From: CAZYXZ01 sp964651395
Lineage (GTDB): Bacteria > Actinomycetota > Actinomycetes > BP-191
Reading direction: 5' to 3'
Assembly: GCA_964651395.1 (NCBI GenBank)
Contig: CAZYXZ010000030.1
Span: forward strand, 1 to 34,587
DNA: 34,587 bases
The stretch's first letter is position 1, and each line of letters opens with the position of its first letter. A model generated the notes under the pieces. The model saw only the letters and a program-made list of their open reading frames with translations. It had not been told where the DNA came from and did no database searches. Positions 9,183-19,367 of the stretch are shown here, piece after piece. The translations under genes and the position numbers were made by a program.

Positions 9183-9193
9183 GCAGGGCGCTG
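9183..9193 (+). other. Frameshift site in the YfhO-family gene
   Basis: Upstream codons read ...GCG CTG TTC GGT GCA GGG and downstream codons read GCG CTG CCG CTC GAC. They share the last G of the run at 9186-9188. Adding one G (GGGG) restores a single frame through the whole gene. There is no heptameric slippery sequence, so programmed frameshifting is unlikely; a lost base in a short G run is the simplest reading. Confidence 0.75.
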
Positions 9194-10221
9194 CCGCTCG
9201 ACGACCCGACGGCCCGGCACGTCGCGTCGGGCAACGTGCTGTGGCTCTCCGCCTGCCTGGTCGCGGCCGTCGTCACCGTCGTGGTGCTGCGCGCGCAGTG
9301 GCTCCGGACGCCGACAGCGGTGGTCACTCGGGTCGGCGCGGGGGCGCTCGCGACGCTCGTCGCACTCAGCACCGTCGCGGTCTTCGCCGGCTACAACCCG
9401 ACCGTGGACCAGAAGTACTTCTACCCGCGCACGCCGCTGCTCGCCGACGTCGCCGCGGTCGTCGGCGACGAGCAGGCGATCTGGCTCGGACGCGGCCGGC
9501 TCCCTGCGCAGGCGAACCTCGCCTACGCCCTCCACACACCGGACAACTACGACGCGCTCGGCGTCGAGACGTACGACGCCCTCTACCTGCGGGCGGTGCG
9601 CGACGTCCTCCGCGTCCCGACCGCGGAACAGCTGCGACTGCTGCGCGTGCTCGGCGTCCGCTACATCGTCGCGGGGGAGTTCGACGGCCTGGCCGTCACG
9701 GACGGACTGGCCAGGATCGCGCGCATCCCGCCGCTCGGCGTGTATGCGGTGAGCGGATCGCTGCCCCGGTACTCGGTGGTCGGCAGCGCGCGCGGTGTGC
9801 GGTCGAACCTGGAGGCGCAGGCCGCCGTCAGCGAGGCCGGCTTCGACCCGTCACGCGAGCTGGTGCTCGAGGGCGATGTCGACCGCGCCGGAAGCGGGGC
9901 GGCGACCGGCCAGGTCCGTGTCGTCGAACAGCAGGCGGAGCACGTCGTGCTCGACGTCGACGCCACTGCCGAGGGGTGGCTGCTGTCGCTGCAGACCTGG
10001 TTCCCCGGCTGGCAGGCGCGGATCGACGGTCGCCGCGTTCCGGTGCGCCGGGCCAACGGCACCTTCCAGGCCGTCGCCGTGCCGGCGGGCGTGCACCGCG
10101 TGACGTTCGACTACCGGCCGGGCAGTGTCCGTGCCGGGCTGGCGCTGACCGCCGTCGCCGCGGTCGACCTGGCTCTCGTACTCGGGTACGCCGGGGGGAC
10201 CGCGCTGCGGCAACGCCGTCG

Positions 10222-10227
10222 TAGGCT
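10222..10227 (+). promoter_or_regulatory. Possible -10 element (TAGGCT) for leaderless start at 10234
   Basis: TAGGCT lies inside the end of the YfhO-family gene and stops 6 bases before the ATG of the SRPBCC gene. It would allow that gene its own leaderless transcript in addition to read-through from the operon. No -35 box is obvious. Confidence 0.4.
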
Positions 10228-10233
10228 CCGCGC

Positions 10234-10719
10234 ATGAGCGACAGCGTCTCCGTCTCCCTGCCGATCGCCGCCCCCGCCGAGCTGGTCTACGACCTGGTCG
10301 CGGACCTGCCGCGCATGGGGGAGTGGAGCCCGGAGTGCCACCGCTGCGACTGGCTCGGCGGCGCCACCGCCGCGGCCCCGGGAGTGAAGTTCCGCGGCCG
10401 CAACCGGGGCGGCGGCAACGTGCTGCGGCGGTGGAGCACCACCGGGACCATCGTGGCCGCCGAGCGCGGACGCGAGATCAGCTGGGACGTCACCACGCTC
10501 GGCCCGCTGCTGCCGGTCTCGCGATGGTCGTACCGGTTCACCCCGACTGCGGAGGGCTGCGTCGTCGAGGAGGCGTGGGAGGACCTGCGCAGCGGCTGGT
10601 ACCGGGCGACGACCGGTCTCGCGACCGGCGTCAGCGACCGCAAGACCCACAACGAAGCCGGCATGCGCGCCACGCTCGAGCAGCTCAAGGCGGCGGCCGA
10701 AGCCGCTTCGTCGGGGTGA
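10234..10719 (+). CDS. SRPBCC (START-like) family protein
   Basis: 161 aa, single START/Bet v 1-like domain of the polyketide cyclase/dehydrase group. Signs are the N-terminal strand SVSLPIAAPAELVYDLVADLPRMGEWSPE, the middle W.LGG....PG..FRG.NR segment, strands ending in EISWDV and SYRF, and the long amphipathic C-terminal helix that closes the ligand pocket. Proteins of this kind bind hydrophobic ligands or act as cyclases or small-molecule binders; nothing here names the ligand. The ATG overlaps the previous stop (ATGA), placing it as third gene of the HEFGH protein - YfhO operon. Family secure, role unknown. Confidence 0.88.
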   Translation: MSDSVSVSLPIAAPAELVYDLVADLPRMGEWSPECHRCDWLGGATAAAPGVKFRGRNRGGGNVLRRWSTTGTIVAAERGREISWDVTTLGPLLPVSRWSYRFTPTAEGCVVEEAWEDLRSGWYRATTGLATGVSDRKTHNEAGMRATLEQLKAAAEAASSG

Positions 10720-10789
10720 CGGCGCACGACCGCCTGACCGCGGTGCCCGAATCGGCAGGGATCGCCCGCTCCCCGCTGAATCGGCTGTC

Positions 10790-13012
10790 ATGACGCGCCG
10801 ACCGCTCGCCCTCGCCTGCGCCCTCGTCGCGCTGGTCACGTCCTCCGGGGCCGTCCACGGCGGCGCCCCGACGGTCGCGCGGGCCGCGGTGTACGCGAGC
10901 GTCGGGGCGAAGGAGATCGTGCTCGGCAACGAGTACGTGGAGCGCCGGTGGTCGCGGGACGTGCTCCAGACGACCCTGATCCGGGACAAGCGCCGCGGCG
11001 GTCACACCTGGACGGCGCCGTCCGCCGACTTCGCGCTCTGGACCGCGAAGGTGGACACGCTGTACGCGCTCTACCCGTCGACGGTGATCGGGGTGGCTGA
11101 TGTCGCCGTCGCGCCGGTCGCTCGTGGCGGAATGCGGGCCACCTGGCAGCTCGACCACGTCCTGTTTACCGTCCGCTACGACGTCGAGGTCTACCCCGGC
11201 ATCGCCGCCTTCCGCAGCCAGATCACGCTCACGTCGACCGCCCGGCTGGGCCTGGCCGGCGCCGACCTGGCGACGCTGCAGCCGACCCGCGCGGTCGCCC
11301 CCACGCTGCATGCCTTCCGGGCCGGCGCCGACTGGCGCGAGCCCGGCTATGCCGGCCCCGAGCTCGCCGTCGGCGACAAGCACGCGGGCACCTGGCGGGA
11401 TTCCCGCGCCGCGGCCGCCGGTGAGCCGCTCGCCGGCGCCGGGCAGTGGCTCGGGCTCACCGACGGCGCGCGTTCGGCCTACCTCGTGCTCGAGCGCAAC
11501 GACCTGCCGTCGTCGGTCGCCGAGTACGACGGCACCGTGGCCTCCGTCCAGGTGGACTACTCGCGCGACGTCGTCAGCCTCGGCCCGATCGAGGAGCAGG
11601 CGCACGCGGAGAACCCGACGCCGCTGCCCGGACGGCAGCGTCTGCTGCTGCCGGGGACCGCGCTGGCGCTGGACCCGGTGTTCATGGGCTTCGGTGACCA
11701 CGACGGCGACGGCGAATGGCAGTTCGCGAAGTACCTGCGCGACCGGCGTTCGCCCGCGTACCCGAAGGAGCTGGTCTTCAACTCCAACGGGACCGACGAC
11801 AACGTCATCTCCACCGGCGCCAAGGACGACATGGACATCGCGACCGTCCGCAGGGTGGCGCCGGTCGCCCGCGCGCTCGGCGTCGAGACGTTCATCCTCG
11901 ACGACGGGTGGCAGGCCATCTCCGGCGACTGGTACCCCGACTCGCCGGAGCATCCGGAGCCCCGGTGGGACGGCACGCCGCAGTCGAAGTTCCGCCCGCG
12001 CTTCCCCGACTCGACGTTCGCCGCGGTGCGGCAGGCGATCGCGCCCATGAAGCTCGGTCTCTGGATGAGCCCGATGCACTTCCACCCGCAGTCGGCGACC
12101 TTCCGCGCGCATCCGGAGTGGGCGTGTGCCCCCGTCGGCCATGCGACGGCCGTGGCCAACGCGCTCCAGCCGGAGAGCAGCTCCAACGAGGCCGGCATCG
12201 GCGAGTGGGGACCGGCGGCCATCCCGCATGTCGAAGCGCGCATCCGGGAGGCCATCACGTCCTGGCGGGTGACCTACTTCAAGTTCGACTTCCTCGCGTG
12301 GCTCGACTGCGCCGGTCAGGGCGACATGTACGACTATTCAGCGGCGTTCGCGGCCATGCTGGACCGGCTGGTGGCTGACCACCCGTCGGTGACCTTCCAG
12401 ATCGACGAGACCAACGACTACCGGCTCTTCCCGTTCGCATCGGTGACCCGCGGTCCGTCCTGGTTCCAGAACGGCAGCCCGTCCCCCGACCGGCTGCTGC
12501 ACAACCTCTGGAACCTCAGCCCGTGGGTGCCGGCGTACTCCCTGGGCCAGCACCTGCTCGGCGGCAACGCGACGAAGGAGTGGCCGGTCGCGACCCTGGC
12601 GGCCGTCTCGTTCCCGTCCCACATGACGCTGTTCAGCGACCTGCGCCAGGTCAGTCCCGCCGTCGTGAAGGCCGCCGCGCCCTGGCTGGCCTGGCACCGG
12701 CGGCACCGCGCGGCCTTCCGCGGAGTGACCTACCCGCTGCTCGCCGACCCGCTGGGCCTGGGCTGGACCGCCCTGCAGACCTGGGACCCCGAACGGGGGC
12801 TGGGCGCGCTGCTCACCTTCCGGCAGGACGCGGCCACGGCCACGGTCCGGGTGCCGCTCCGCAACGTCCCGCCGGGCCGCCGGTTCGACCTCGTGGCCGC
12901 TCCGGGGGACCGCGTCGTCCGGACCGTGACGTCCGCCGAGCTGACCCGCGGGCTCGACATCCGGCTGCCCGCCAAGCGCACCGCCTCGGTGCTGCTGATC
13001 CGGCAGCGCTAG
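10790..13012 (+). CDS. Secreted alpha-galactosidase-like glycoside hydrolase (GH36/GH-D type)
   Basis: 740 aa with an N-terminal signal peptide (about 1-32, ending ARAAVYA). The (beta/alpha)8 barrel carries the clan GH-D landmarks: ETFILDDGWQ (Asp371-Asp372), LGLWMSP near 422-428, TYFKFDFL with the likely nucleophile Asp500, and FQIDETND with the likely acid/base Asp539. A beta-sandwich domain precedes the barrel and a short one follows it, ending in SVLLIRQR. Family members release terminal alpha-galactosyl units from oligosaccharides or plant galactomannan; other substrates such as alpha-N-acetylgalactosaminides are possible. It stands alone, 70 bases after the SRPBCC gene. Hydrolase class confident, substrate inferred. 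Confidence 0.88.
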   Translation: MTRRPLALACALVALVTSSGAVHGGAPTVARAAVYASVGAKEIVLGNEYVERRWSRDVLQTTLIRDKRRGGHTWTAPSADFALWTAKVDTLYALYPSTVIGVADVAVAPVARGGMRATWQLDHVLFTVRYDVEVYPGIAAFRSQITLTSTARLGLAGADLATLQPTRAVAPTLHAFRAGADWREPGYAGPELAVGDKHAGTWRDSRAAAAGEPLAGAGQWLGLTDGARSAYLVLERNDLPSSVAEYDGTVASVQVDYSRDVVSLGPIEEQAHAENPTPLPGRQRLLLPGTALALDPVFMGFGDHDGDGEWQFAKYLRDRRSPAYPKELVFNSNGTDDNVISTGAKDDMDIATVRRVAPVARALGVETFILDDGWQAISGDWYPDSPEHPEPRWDGTPQSKFRPRFPDSTFAAVRQAIAPMKLGLWMSPMHFHPQSATFRAHPEWACAPVGHATAVANALQPESSSNEAGIGEWGPAAIPHVEARIREAITSWRVTYFKFDFLAWLDCAGQGDMYDYSAAFAAMLDRLVADHPSVTFQIDETNDYRLFPFASVTRGPSWFQNGSPSPDRLLHNLWNLSPWVPAYSLGQHLLGGNATKEWPVATLAAVSFPSHMTLFSDLRQVSPAVVKAAAPWLAWHRRHRAAFRGVTYPLLADPLGLGWTALQTWDPERGLGALLTFRQDAATATVRVPLRNVPPGRRFDLVAAPGDRVVRTVTSAELTRGLDIRLPAKRTASVLLIRQR

Positions 13013-13098
13013 CACCAGTCCCTATCAGCCGCGCCAGGCTTCGCTCACCCTGCGGCCTGAAGCTCCAGGAACCGGGTGCACCGGTCGAATCGGACACT

Positions 13099-13104
13099 TA
13101 CCCT
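13099..13104 (+). promoter_or_regulatory. Possible -10 element (TACCCT) for the FtsH-type gene
   Basis: TACCCT matches TANNNT in the 140-base gap before the protease gene. A start about 7 bases downstream would give a 5' leader of roughly 40 bases that contains GGAG (13140-13143) at good spacing from ATG 13153. No clear -35. Confidence 0.35.
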
Positions 13105-13152
13105 CGCTAAACCTGGCCGTTGGGTAACACCGTCGTACTGGAGCTCCCGCCG

Positions 13153-14893
<1,741 letters not shown>

Positions 14894-14904
<11 letters not shown>

Positions 14905-15409
14905 CGCCGATCCCGCCAGCCGTCGCGGCGCCGTACTTCCGCTTCTCGCCTTCGAGGTCGAGCGTGCCGATCCGCTTCCGGGAGTCGAGCGCAGCATCGT
15001 CGAGCAGATCGGCCGGGATGATCCAGCAGACCTCGAACTCGAGCCCGTCGGGATCGTGTGCGTAGAGGCTCTTGGTGGTGCCGTGGTCGCTGGACCCGGC
15101 GAGGGCACCGGCGTCGGCCAGCACCGTGCGCAGGCGGTCCAGCTCGTCGAGCGTGTCGACCTCCCAGGCGAGGTGGTAGAGGCCCACGGTCGCGCGGCCT
15201 GCGCCGGAGGGGCCGGCCGCCGAGCCGATCTCGAACAGGCCGAGGTCGTGGTCGTTCGTCGACCCCGGTGCCTGGAGGAACGCCGCCCCGCGAAACCCCT
15301 CCGGGGTCATGTTTATGGGGGTGAAGCCCAGGACGTCGCGGTAGAACGCGACGCTGCGCTGCACGTCCCGGACGTAGAGCACGGCGTGGTTCAGGCGGGT
15401 GATCGGCAC
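14894..15409 (-). CDS. VOC family protein (glyoxalase/extradiol dioxygenase-like)
   Basis: 171 aa with two beta-alpha-beta-beta-beta modules. Metal ligand positions are filled as in extradiol dioxygenases: His8 in RLNHAVLYV, His79 in YHLAWEV and Glu124 in DGLEFEVCW. The HDPDGLEFE segment is the VOC C-terminal signature. It likely cleaves a catechol-type ring or acts on a related small molecule; the substrate cannot be read. The start ATG at 15409 follows GAGGAGG on the minus strand. The gene is divergent from the CocE-like hydrolase across 99 bases that include a perfect palindrome (15459-15470). Confidence 0.9.
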
Positions 15410-15458
15410 GGGAACCTCCTCGGGGACCTTCTCTGTGAGGTGTAACTACGCCGTCGCA

Positions 15459-15473
15459 CGGAAATTTCCGGAA
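15459..15473. promoter_or_regulatory. Palindromic operator candidate CGGAAATTTCCG
   Basis: Perfect 12-base palindrome CGGAAATTTCCG at 15459-15470, overlapped by a second one, TTCCGGAA, at 15466-15473. It sits in the middle of the divergent gap between the VOC gene and the CocE-like gene and is strikingly AT-rich for this genome. Position and symmetry suit a binding site for a dimeric regulator acting on both genes. No regulator gene is adjacent. Confidence 0.5.
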
Positions 15474-15508
15474 GGTCCCGTGCCCGTTCTGGGCGAATTC
15501 CCCGCTCC

Positions 15509-17314
15509 ATGCGTCGCTACGCCCTCTGGTGCCTGCCCCTTGCCGGCCTACTCGGACTTCCCACGCTCGGCCAGGCGGCGCCCGCGCGCTGGACGCCCCG
15601 CCCGGCCACGTACGGCACGATCGTCGAGTCCGACGTACGGGTGACGATGAGCGACGGCGTCCGCCTCACGGTCGACATCGTCCGGCCGGCGGTCGAGGGC
15701 GAGCCCGCTCCCGGCCGGTTCCCGGTCCTGGTCACGCAGACGCCGTACAACAAGCTGTCCGGGCCCATGGCGTTCCGCTCGGACTACCTGGTGACCCGCG
15801 GGTACGTGCAGGTGCTCGCCGAGGTTCGCGGCACCGGCTCCTCCGAGGGCAACTGGCGCTCCTTCGACGACCGCGAGCAGAAGGACGGCAAGGAGCTCGT
15901 CGAGTGGGCCGCCAGCCGGCAGCGACCGTGGTCGGACGGACGGGTCGGGCTGCACGGCACGTCCTACGGGGCGATCAACCAGCTGTTCACGGCGGCGCAG
16001 CAACCGAAGGGCCTGCGCGCGATCTTCCCGATCGTCCCGTCCGCCGACACCTACCGCGACATCGTGGCCAGCGGGGGGCAGGTGAACACCAGCTTCATCC
16101 CCTTGTGGCTGGGTTTGGTCACCAGTCTGGGGATGCTGCCGCCCACCTACACCGGCGACGACCCGGTCGGCGCCGCGACCACGCTCGCCTCGCACGCCGG
16201 CAACACGGCCTCCTTCCAGGTCGCGACCGTGGCGTCGGCGACGACCGGCGGCGACATCGCCTACGACGGCCCGTTCCATCGCACGCGCTCGCCGATCGAG
16301 GTCATCCACCGCGTCACGGTGCCGACGTTCATCGTCGGCGGGTGGTTCGACCTCTTCCAGCGGGGTGAGCCGCTGCTCTACGAGCGCCTGCGCGCGCAGG
16401 GGACGCCGACCCGCCTCGTCATGGGCCCATGGACGCACATCGCGGCCGGGGACGGCGCGGGTCTCGTCGAGAGCGGCTGGCCGTCGCTCGACGAGCTCGA
16501 GCTGCGCTGGTTCGACCGTTACGTGCGGGGTGTCCCGGACCGGGCGCTCGACCGCGACATCCCGCAGGTCGTCTACAACCAGCTCGGCGACACGAAGTTC
16601 CGCGCGGCGACCTCCTGGCCCCCCGCGAGCACGCGCTACCGCGCCCTCCCGCTGGCCGGCACGTCGATGCCCGGCGCGCCGGGCACCCTGGGCATCCCGG
16701 CCGCCGCCGGGTCGGCACCCGACCTGCTGCTGTGGTCGCCCGCGACCGGCGCCTGCACGCGCTCCACCGGCCAGTGGACCGCCGGCGGCGCCTCGGCGCT
16801 GCCCTGCGACGGCGACAACCGGCTCAACGACGCGGCCGGCCTCGCCTACGACCTACCCCTTGCGAGGGACACATTCCTCGCCGGTCCGATCTCGGCGCGC
16901 CTGTTCGTCTCCACGAACGGCCGGGACAGCCTCCTCACGGCCCGCGTCGAGGACGTGGCACCCGATGGCACCGCCAGCCAGATCAGCGCCGGCTGGCAGG
17001 TGCTGTCGCTGCGCGCACTCGACGTCGCCAAGAGCACGAAGCGCGACGGGTTCGTCGTGCGGCCGTGGCATCCGTTCACGCGCGAGTCGCAGCGGCCGAT
17101 GACCAGCGGCGAGATCAGCGAGGTCTACGTCGAGATCTTCCCGACAGCGGCAGTGCTGAAGGCCGGACACTCGCTCCGGCTGTCCATCCAGACCTCCGAC
17201 GCGCCGCACCTGTCGGCCCCGGTGCCCCAGCTGGCCAGCTCCGTGGCCGGTCTGATCTCGATCCACCATGACCCCGCGCACCCCAGCGCGCTGATCGTCC
17301 CGTTCGCTCGCTGA
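15509..17314 (+). CDS. Secreted CocE/NonD family hydrolase (S15 X-Pro dipeptidyl peptidase-like)
   Basis: 601 aa. Signal peptide about 1-23 (core LPLAGLLGLPTLGQA). The alpha/beta-hydrolase domain has Ser152 in GTSYG, Asp281 in GGWFDLF and His310 in GPWTHI, the full triad of the cocaine esterase/X-Pro dipeptidyl-peptidase family. The C-terminal third (from about 440, LAGPISARLFVSTNGRDS) is the jelly-roll domain that completes the active site in this family. Members hydrolyse esters, amides or X-Pro peptides; being exported, this one acts outside the cell. It is followed after 23 bases by a small secreted protein, probably in the same transcript. Family very likely, substrate open. Confidence 0.92.
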   Translation: MRRYALWCLPLAGLLGLPTLGQAAPARWTPRPATYGTIVESDVRVTMSDGVRLTVDIVRPAVEGEPAPGRFPVLVTQTPYNKLSGPMAFRSDYLVTRGYVQVLAEVRGTGSSEGNWRSFDDREQKDGKELVEWAASRQRPWSDGRVGLHGTSYGAINQLFTAAQQPKGLRAIFPIVPSADTYRDIVASGGQVNTSFIPLWLGLVTSLGMLPPTYTGDDPVGAATTLASHAGNTASFQVATVASATTGGDIAYDGPFHRTRSPIEVIHRVTVPTFIVGGWFDLFQRGEPLLYERLRAQGTPTRLVMGPWTHIAAGDGAGLVESGWPSLDELELRWFDRYVRGVPDRALDRDIPQVVYNQLGDTKFRAATSWPPASTRYRALPLAGTSMPGAPGTLGIPAAAGSAPDLLLWSPATGACTRSTGQWTAGGASALPCDGDNRLNDAAGLAYDLPLARDTFLAGPISARLFVSTNGRDSLLTARVEDVAPDGTASQISAGWQVLSLRALDVAKSTKRDGFVVRPWHPFTRESQRPMTSGEISEVYVEIFPTAAVLKAGHSLRLSIQTSDAPHLSAPVPQLASSVAGLISIHHDPAHPSALIVPFAR

Positions 17315-17337
17315 CCTTCGACGAGAGGAACCACCCC

Positions 17338-17598
17338 GTGAAGACGCGCCTCGTGCTCGTAGCCGCCGTCGCCGGCCTGCTGACGACCGGCCTCGTGCAG
17401 GCCCAGGCCACGCAGCCCGACCTGCCGATCCCGACCGTCAGCGTCGACGCCGACAGCTCCGACGGCTCCGTCGGCGTCGGCACGGGCTACCCGGGGCAGC
17501 CGCTGGTCGGCGCGCGGTACAACACGACCAACGGCACGCTGTGCGTCGGGTTCAGCTACCAGGTGCCGTTCTGCACGACCGTGGGCGGCGGCCGCTAG
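17338..17598 (+). CDS. Small secreted protein of unknown function (86 aa)
   Basis: Starts with GTG at 17338, with GAGAGGAA about 7 bases upstream. A signal peptide (MKTRLVLVAAVAGLLTTGLVQAQA) leaves a mature protein of about 62 residues, rich in Gly, Thr, Val and Asp, with two Cys (in TLCVGFSY and PFCTTV) that could form a disulfide. No known family recognised. Its position 23 bases behind the exported CocE-like hydrolase suggests co-expression. Its stop codon shares a CTAG with the convergent alpha/beta hydrolase. Confidence 0.75.
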   Translation: MKTRLVLVAAVAGLLTTGLVQAQATQPDLPIPTVSVDADSSDGSVGVGTGYPGQPLVGARYNTTNGTLCVGFSYQVPFCTTVGGGR

Positions 17599-18323
17599 GC
17601 CCACATCTCGCGGAGCACGGCGGCCACCCGCGCGGGCTCCGCGATGTGGGACGTGTTCATGTGGTGCAGCCCCTCGTAGCGCTCGACCGTGCAGTGGCGG
17701 AACAGGCGTGGCGCCCGCTCGGCCATCGCCTCCCAGCGGGCGCTGCTCAGGCTGCCGTAGCTGAAGTAGACCGCTCCGTCGTACGCCGCGAGCCGGTCGG
17801 CCGGCACGTCGTGCGCGAGCAGAGCTTCGGCGAAGGCGAGCACCCCGGCCGGACGCTTCGCCATCTCGGCGGCGGGAGCCGTGACGGGAGCCGGCGCGAC
17901 GGTGACGCCCGGCCGGACCATGGTGCGCACGAACGCCGCCATGCGCTCCGCGGGCGGGAGCTCCGCAAAGCGTTCGATGCGGTCCTCCGCGAGCAGCGCG
18001 CGATCCTCGGGAGTGAAGTCGCTGGCCGGCTCGTCGACCGCGAGGCTGAGCACGCGGTCCGGGTGTGCGGCGACGTAGGCGATGGCGACCGCTCCACCGC
18101 CGGAGTGACCGAACAGATGGAACCGGTCGAGCCCTCGCTCGTCGGCGTAGCGGCCGAGGCCCTCCACCTCGGTGTCGAGGGAGTAGTCCGGAGGCGGCTG
18201 GTCGCCCGCGTACACCTCGAGGTCCTTCAGCGTGGTCCGTCGGTCTCCCAGGTGGACCAGCAAGCCGGCGTAACGCAGGTCAGCTGGTAGCAGGATGCCC
18301 GGGAGCAGGATCGCGTCGGCCAT
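17595..18323 (-). CDS. Alpha/beta hydrolase family protein
   Basis: 242 aa, cytosolic. The HG-type oxyanion region is LLPGILLP, the nucleophile elbow is GHSGGG (Ser74), the acid is expected in the strand before the cap return, and the catalytic His is in EGLHHMNTSH. This matches the general alpha/beta hydrolase fold (esterase, lactonase or similar), substrate unknown. No signal peptide. The ATG at 18323 has no Shine-Dalgarno but a TACGCT 7 bases upstream, so it may be leaderless. Convergent with the small secreted protein gene, the stops sharing one CTAG. Confidence 0.88.
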   Translation of the reverse strand: MADAILLPGILLPADLRYAGLLVHLGDRRTTLKDLEVYAGDQPPPDYSLDTEVEGLGRYADERGLDRFHLFGHSGGGAVAIAYVAAHPDRVLSLAVDEPASDFTPEDRALLAEDRIERFAELPPAERMAAFVRTMVRPGVTVAPAPVTAPAAEMAKRPAGVLAFAEALLAHDVPADRLAAYDGAVYFSYGSLSSARWEAMAERAPRLFRHCTVERYEGLHHMNTSHIAEPARVAAVLREMWA

Positions 18324-18330
18324 GGGCGCG

Positions 18331-18336
18331 AGCGTA
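18331..18336 (-). promoter_or_regulatory. Probable -10 element (TACGCT), leaderless start at 18323
   Basis: On the minus strand TACGCT ends 7 bases before the ATG of the alpha/beta hydrolase. The spacing puts transcription start at the start codon. No ribosome binding site lies between. Confidence 0.5.
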
Positions 18337-18379
18337 GGCGGCTTGTGCCAGGCTCGACCACCACGGAGAGGACGGACGG

Positions 18380-19357
18380 ATGGGCGAGTCCCGGACGCGC
18401 GTGTACCGCAACGGCGTGCTCGAGGCCGTCGACTTCCCGGTGGCCGACGTGTCGGAGTACCTCGACGAGGCGGACACCGTGGTCTGGGTCGACCTCTGCG
18501 GCCCCACGCCCGAGCAGCTTGCGGAGCTCGCGGAGGAGCTCGACTTCCACGAGCTGGCCGTCGAGGACGCGGTCAGCTCGCACCAGCGGCCCAAGCTCGA
18601 CCATTACCCGTCCCACCTGTTCCTGGCCTGCCATGCCGTCGAGGTCAACGCAGAGCTGGACGGCCTCGACGAGCAGGAGATCGACGCGTTCGTCGGCCGG
18701 CGCTGGCTGATCACGGTGCGCAAGGACCACGCCTTCTCGATGGAACCGGTGCTCCTGCGCTGGGACCGCTCTCCGCATCTCGCGGTGCACGGGGTGGGGT
18801 TCCTGCTCTACGGACTGCTCGACGTCGTCGTCGACGGCTACTTCGGGACCGTGCAGGCCTTCGACGAGTACTACGACGACGTGAGTGAGGGCATCTTCGC
18901 CGAGCAGCCGCTCGACCCCGCCAAGCAGCGCAGCTGGTTCCACATGCGGCGGGCCCTCGTGCAGTTTCACCGGCTGGTCGTGCCGATGCGCGAAGTCGTC
19001 AGCTCGGTCATGCGTCGCGATCAGAACACCGTCGCGGAGGCGTTGTACCCCTACTACCAGGACGTCTACGACCACATCCTGCGCGTCAGCGAGTCGACGG
19101 ACTCGCTGCGCGACCTGGTCAGCACCATCGTCGAGACCAACCTCAGCCTCCGGGACTACCGGCAGAACATCATCATGCGCAAGGTCACGAGCTGGGCGGC
19201 GATCATCGCCGTGCCCACGCTGATCACCGGCTGGTACGGGATGAACGTGCCCTATCCCGGCTACGGCAACGACTCCGGGGTCGTGGTCGCCTCGGCCCTC
19301 ACGGTCGGGATGTCCGGCTTGCTGTACTACCTGTTCAAGCGACGCGACTGGCTCTGA
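18380..19357 (+). CDS. corA: CorA family magnesium/cobalt transporter
   Basis: 325 aa, the usual length for CorA. A large N-terminal cytosolic domain (about 1-265), rich in acidic residues, leads through a long helix to two C-terminal membrane helices (about 272-286 and 301-319). The selectivity motif GMN is at 287-289 in the order YGMNVPYPG, and the protein ends in the basic KRRDWL typical of the cytosolic tail. It forms a pentameric Mg2+ (Co2+, Ni2+) channel. ATG 18380 is preceded by GGAGAGGA. It converges with the S53-like gene across only 10 bases. Confidence 0.95.
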   Translation: MGESRTRVYRNGVLEAVDFPVADVSEYLDEADTVVWVDLCGPTPEQLAELAEELDFHELAVEDAVSSHQRPKLDHYPSHLFLACHAVEVNAELDGLDEQEIDAFVGRRWLITVRKDHAFSMEPVLLRWDRSPHLAVHGVGFLLYGLLDVVVDGYFGTVQAFDEYYDDVSEGIFAEQPLDPAKQRSWFHMRRALVQFHRLVVPMREVVSSVMRRDQNTVAEALYPYYQDVYDHILRVSESTDSLRDLVSTIVETNLSLRDYRQNIIMRKVTSWAAIIAVPTLITGWYGMNVPYPGYGNDSGVVVASALTVGMSGLLYYLFKRRDWL

Positions 19358-19367
19358 CGGTGGTCGG

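Larger units (their letters stand above)
7824..10237 (+). pseudogene. YfhO-family multi-spanning membrane protein, broken by a -1 frameshift
   Basis: Reads as one protein of about 800 aa once a single base is restored. Part 1 (7824 to about 9188) has an N-terminal helix, the loop LPLWNPYNQAGVPQLANA typical of the YfhO family, and many membrane helices. Part 2 (about 9188 to 10237) continues in another frame with ALPLDDPTARHVASG, further helices, then a periplasmic beta-rich tail (LRVLGVRYIVAG, TWFPGWQARIDG) and a last helix; this C-terminal layout is also YfhO-like. Known members (GT-C fold) are linked to glycosylation of lipoteichoic acid or envelope glycans. The GTG start overlaps the previous stop (GTGA), and the stop overlaps the next ATG (ATGA). 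Without repair the first frame runs into Arg/Ser-rich nonsense to 9752. Either a sequencing error or a recent loss of function. Confidence 0.82.

Noticed and set aside
9180..9200. Programmed -1 frameshifting in the YfhO gene
   Set aside because: No X-XXY-YYZ slippery heptamer and no clear downstream stimulatory structure; the simple loss of one G explains it better.
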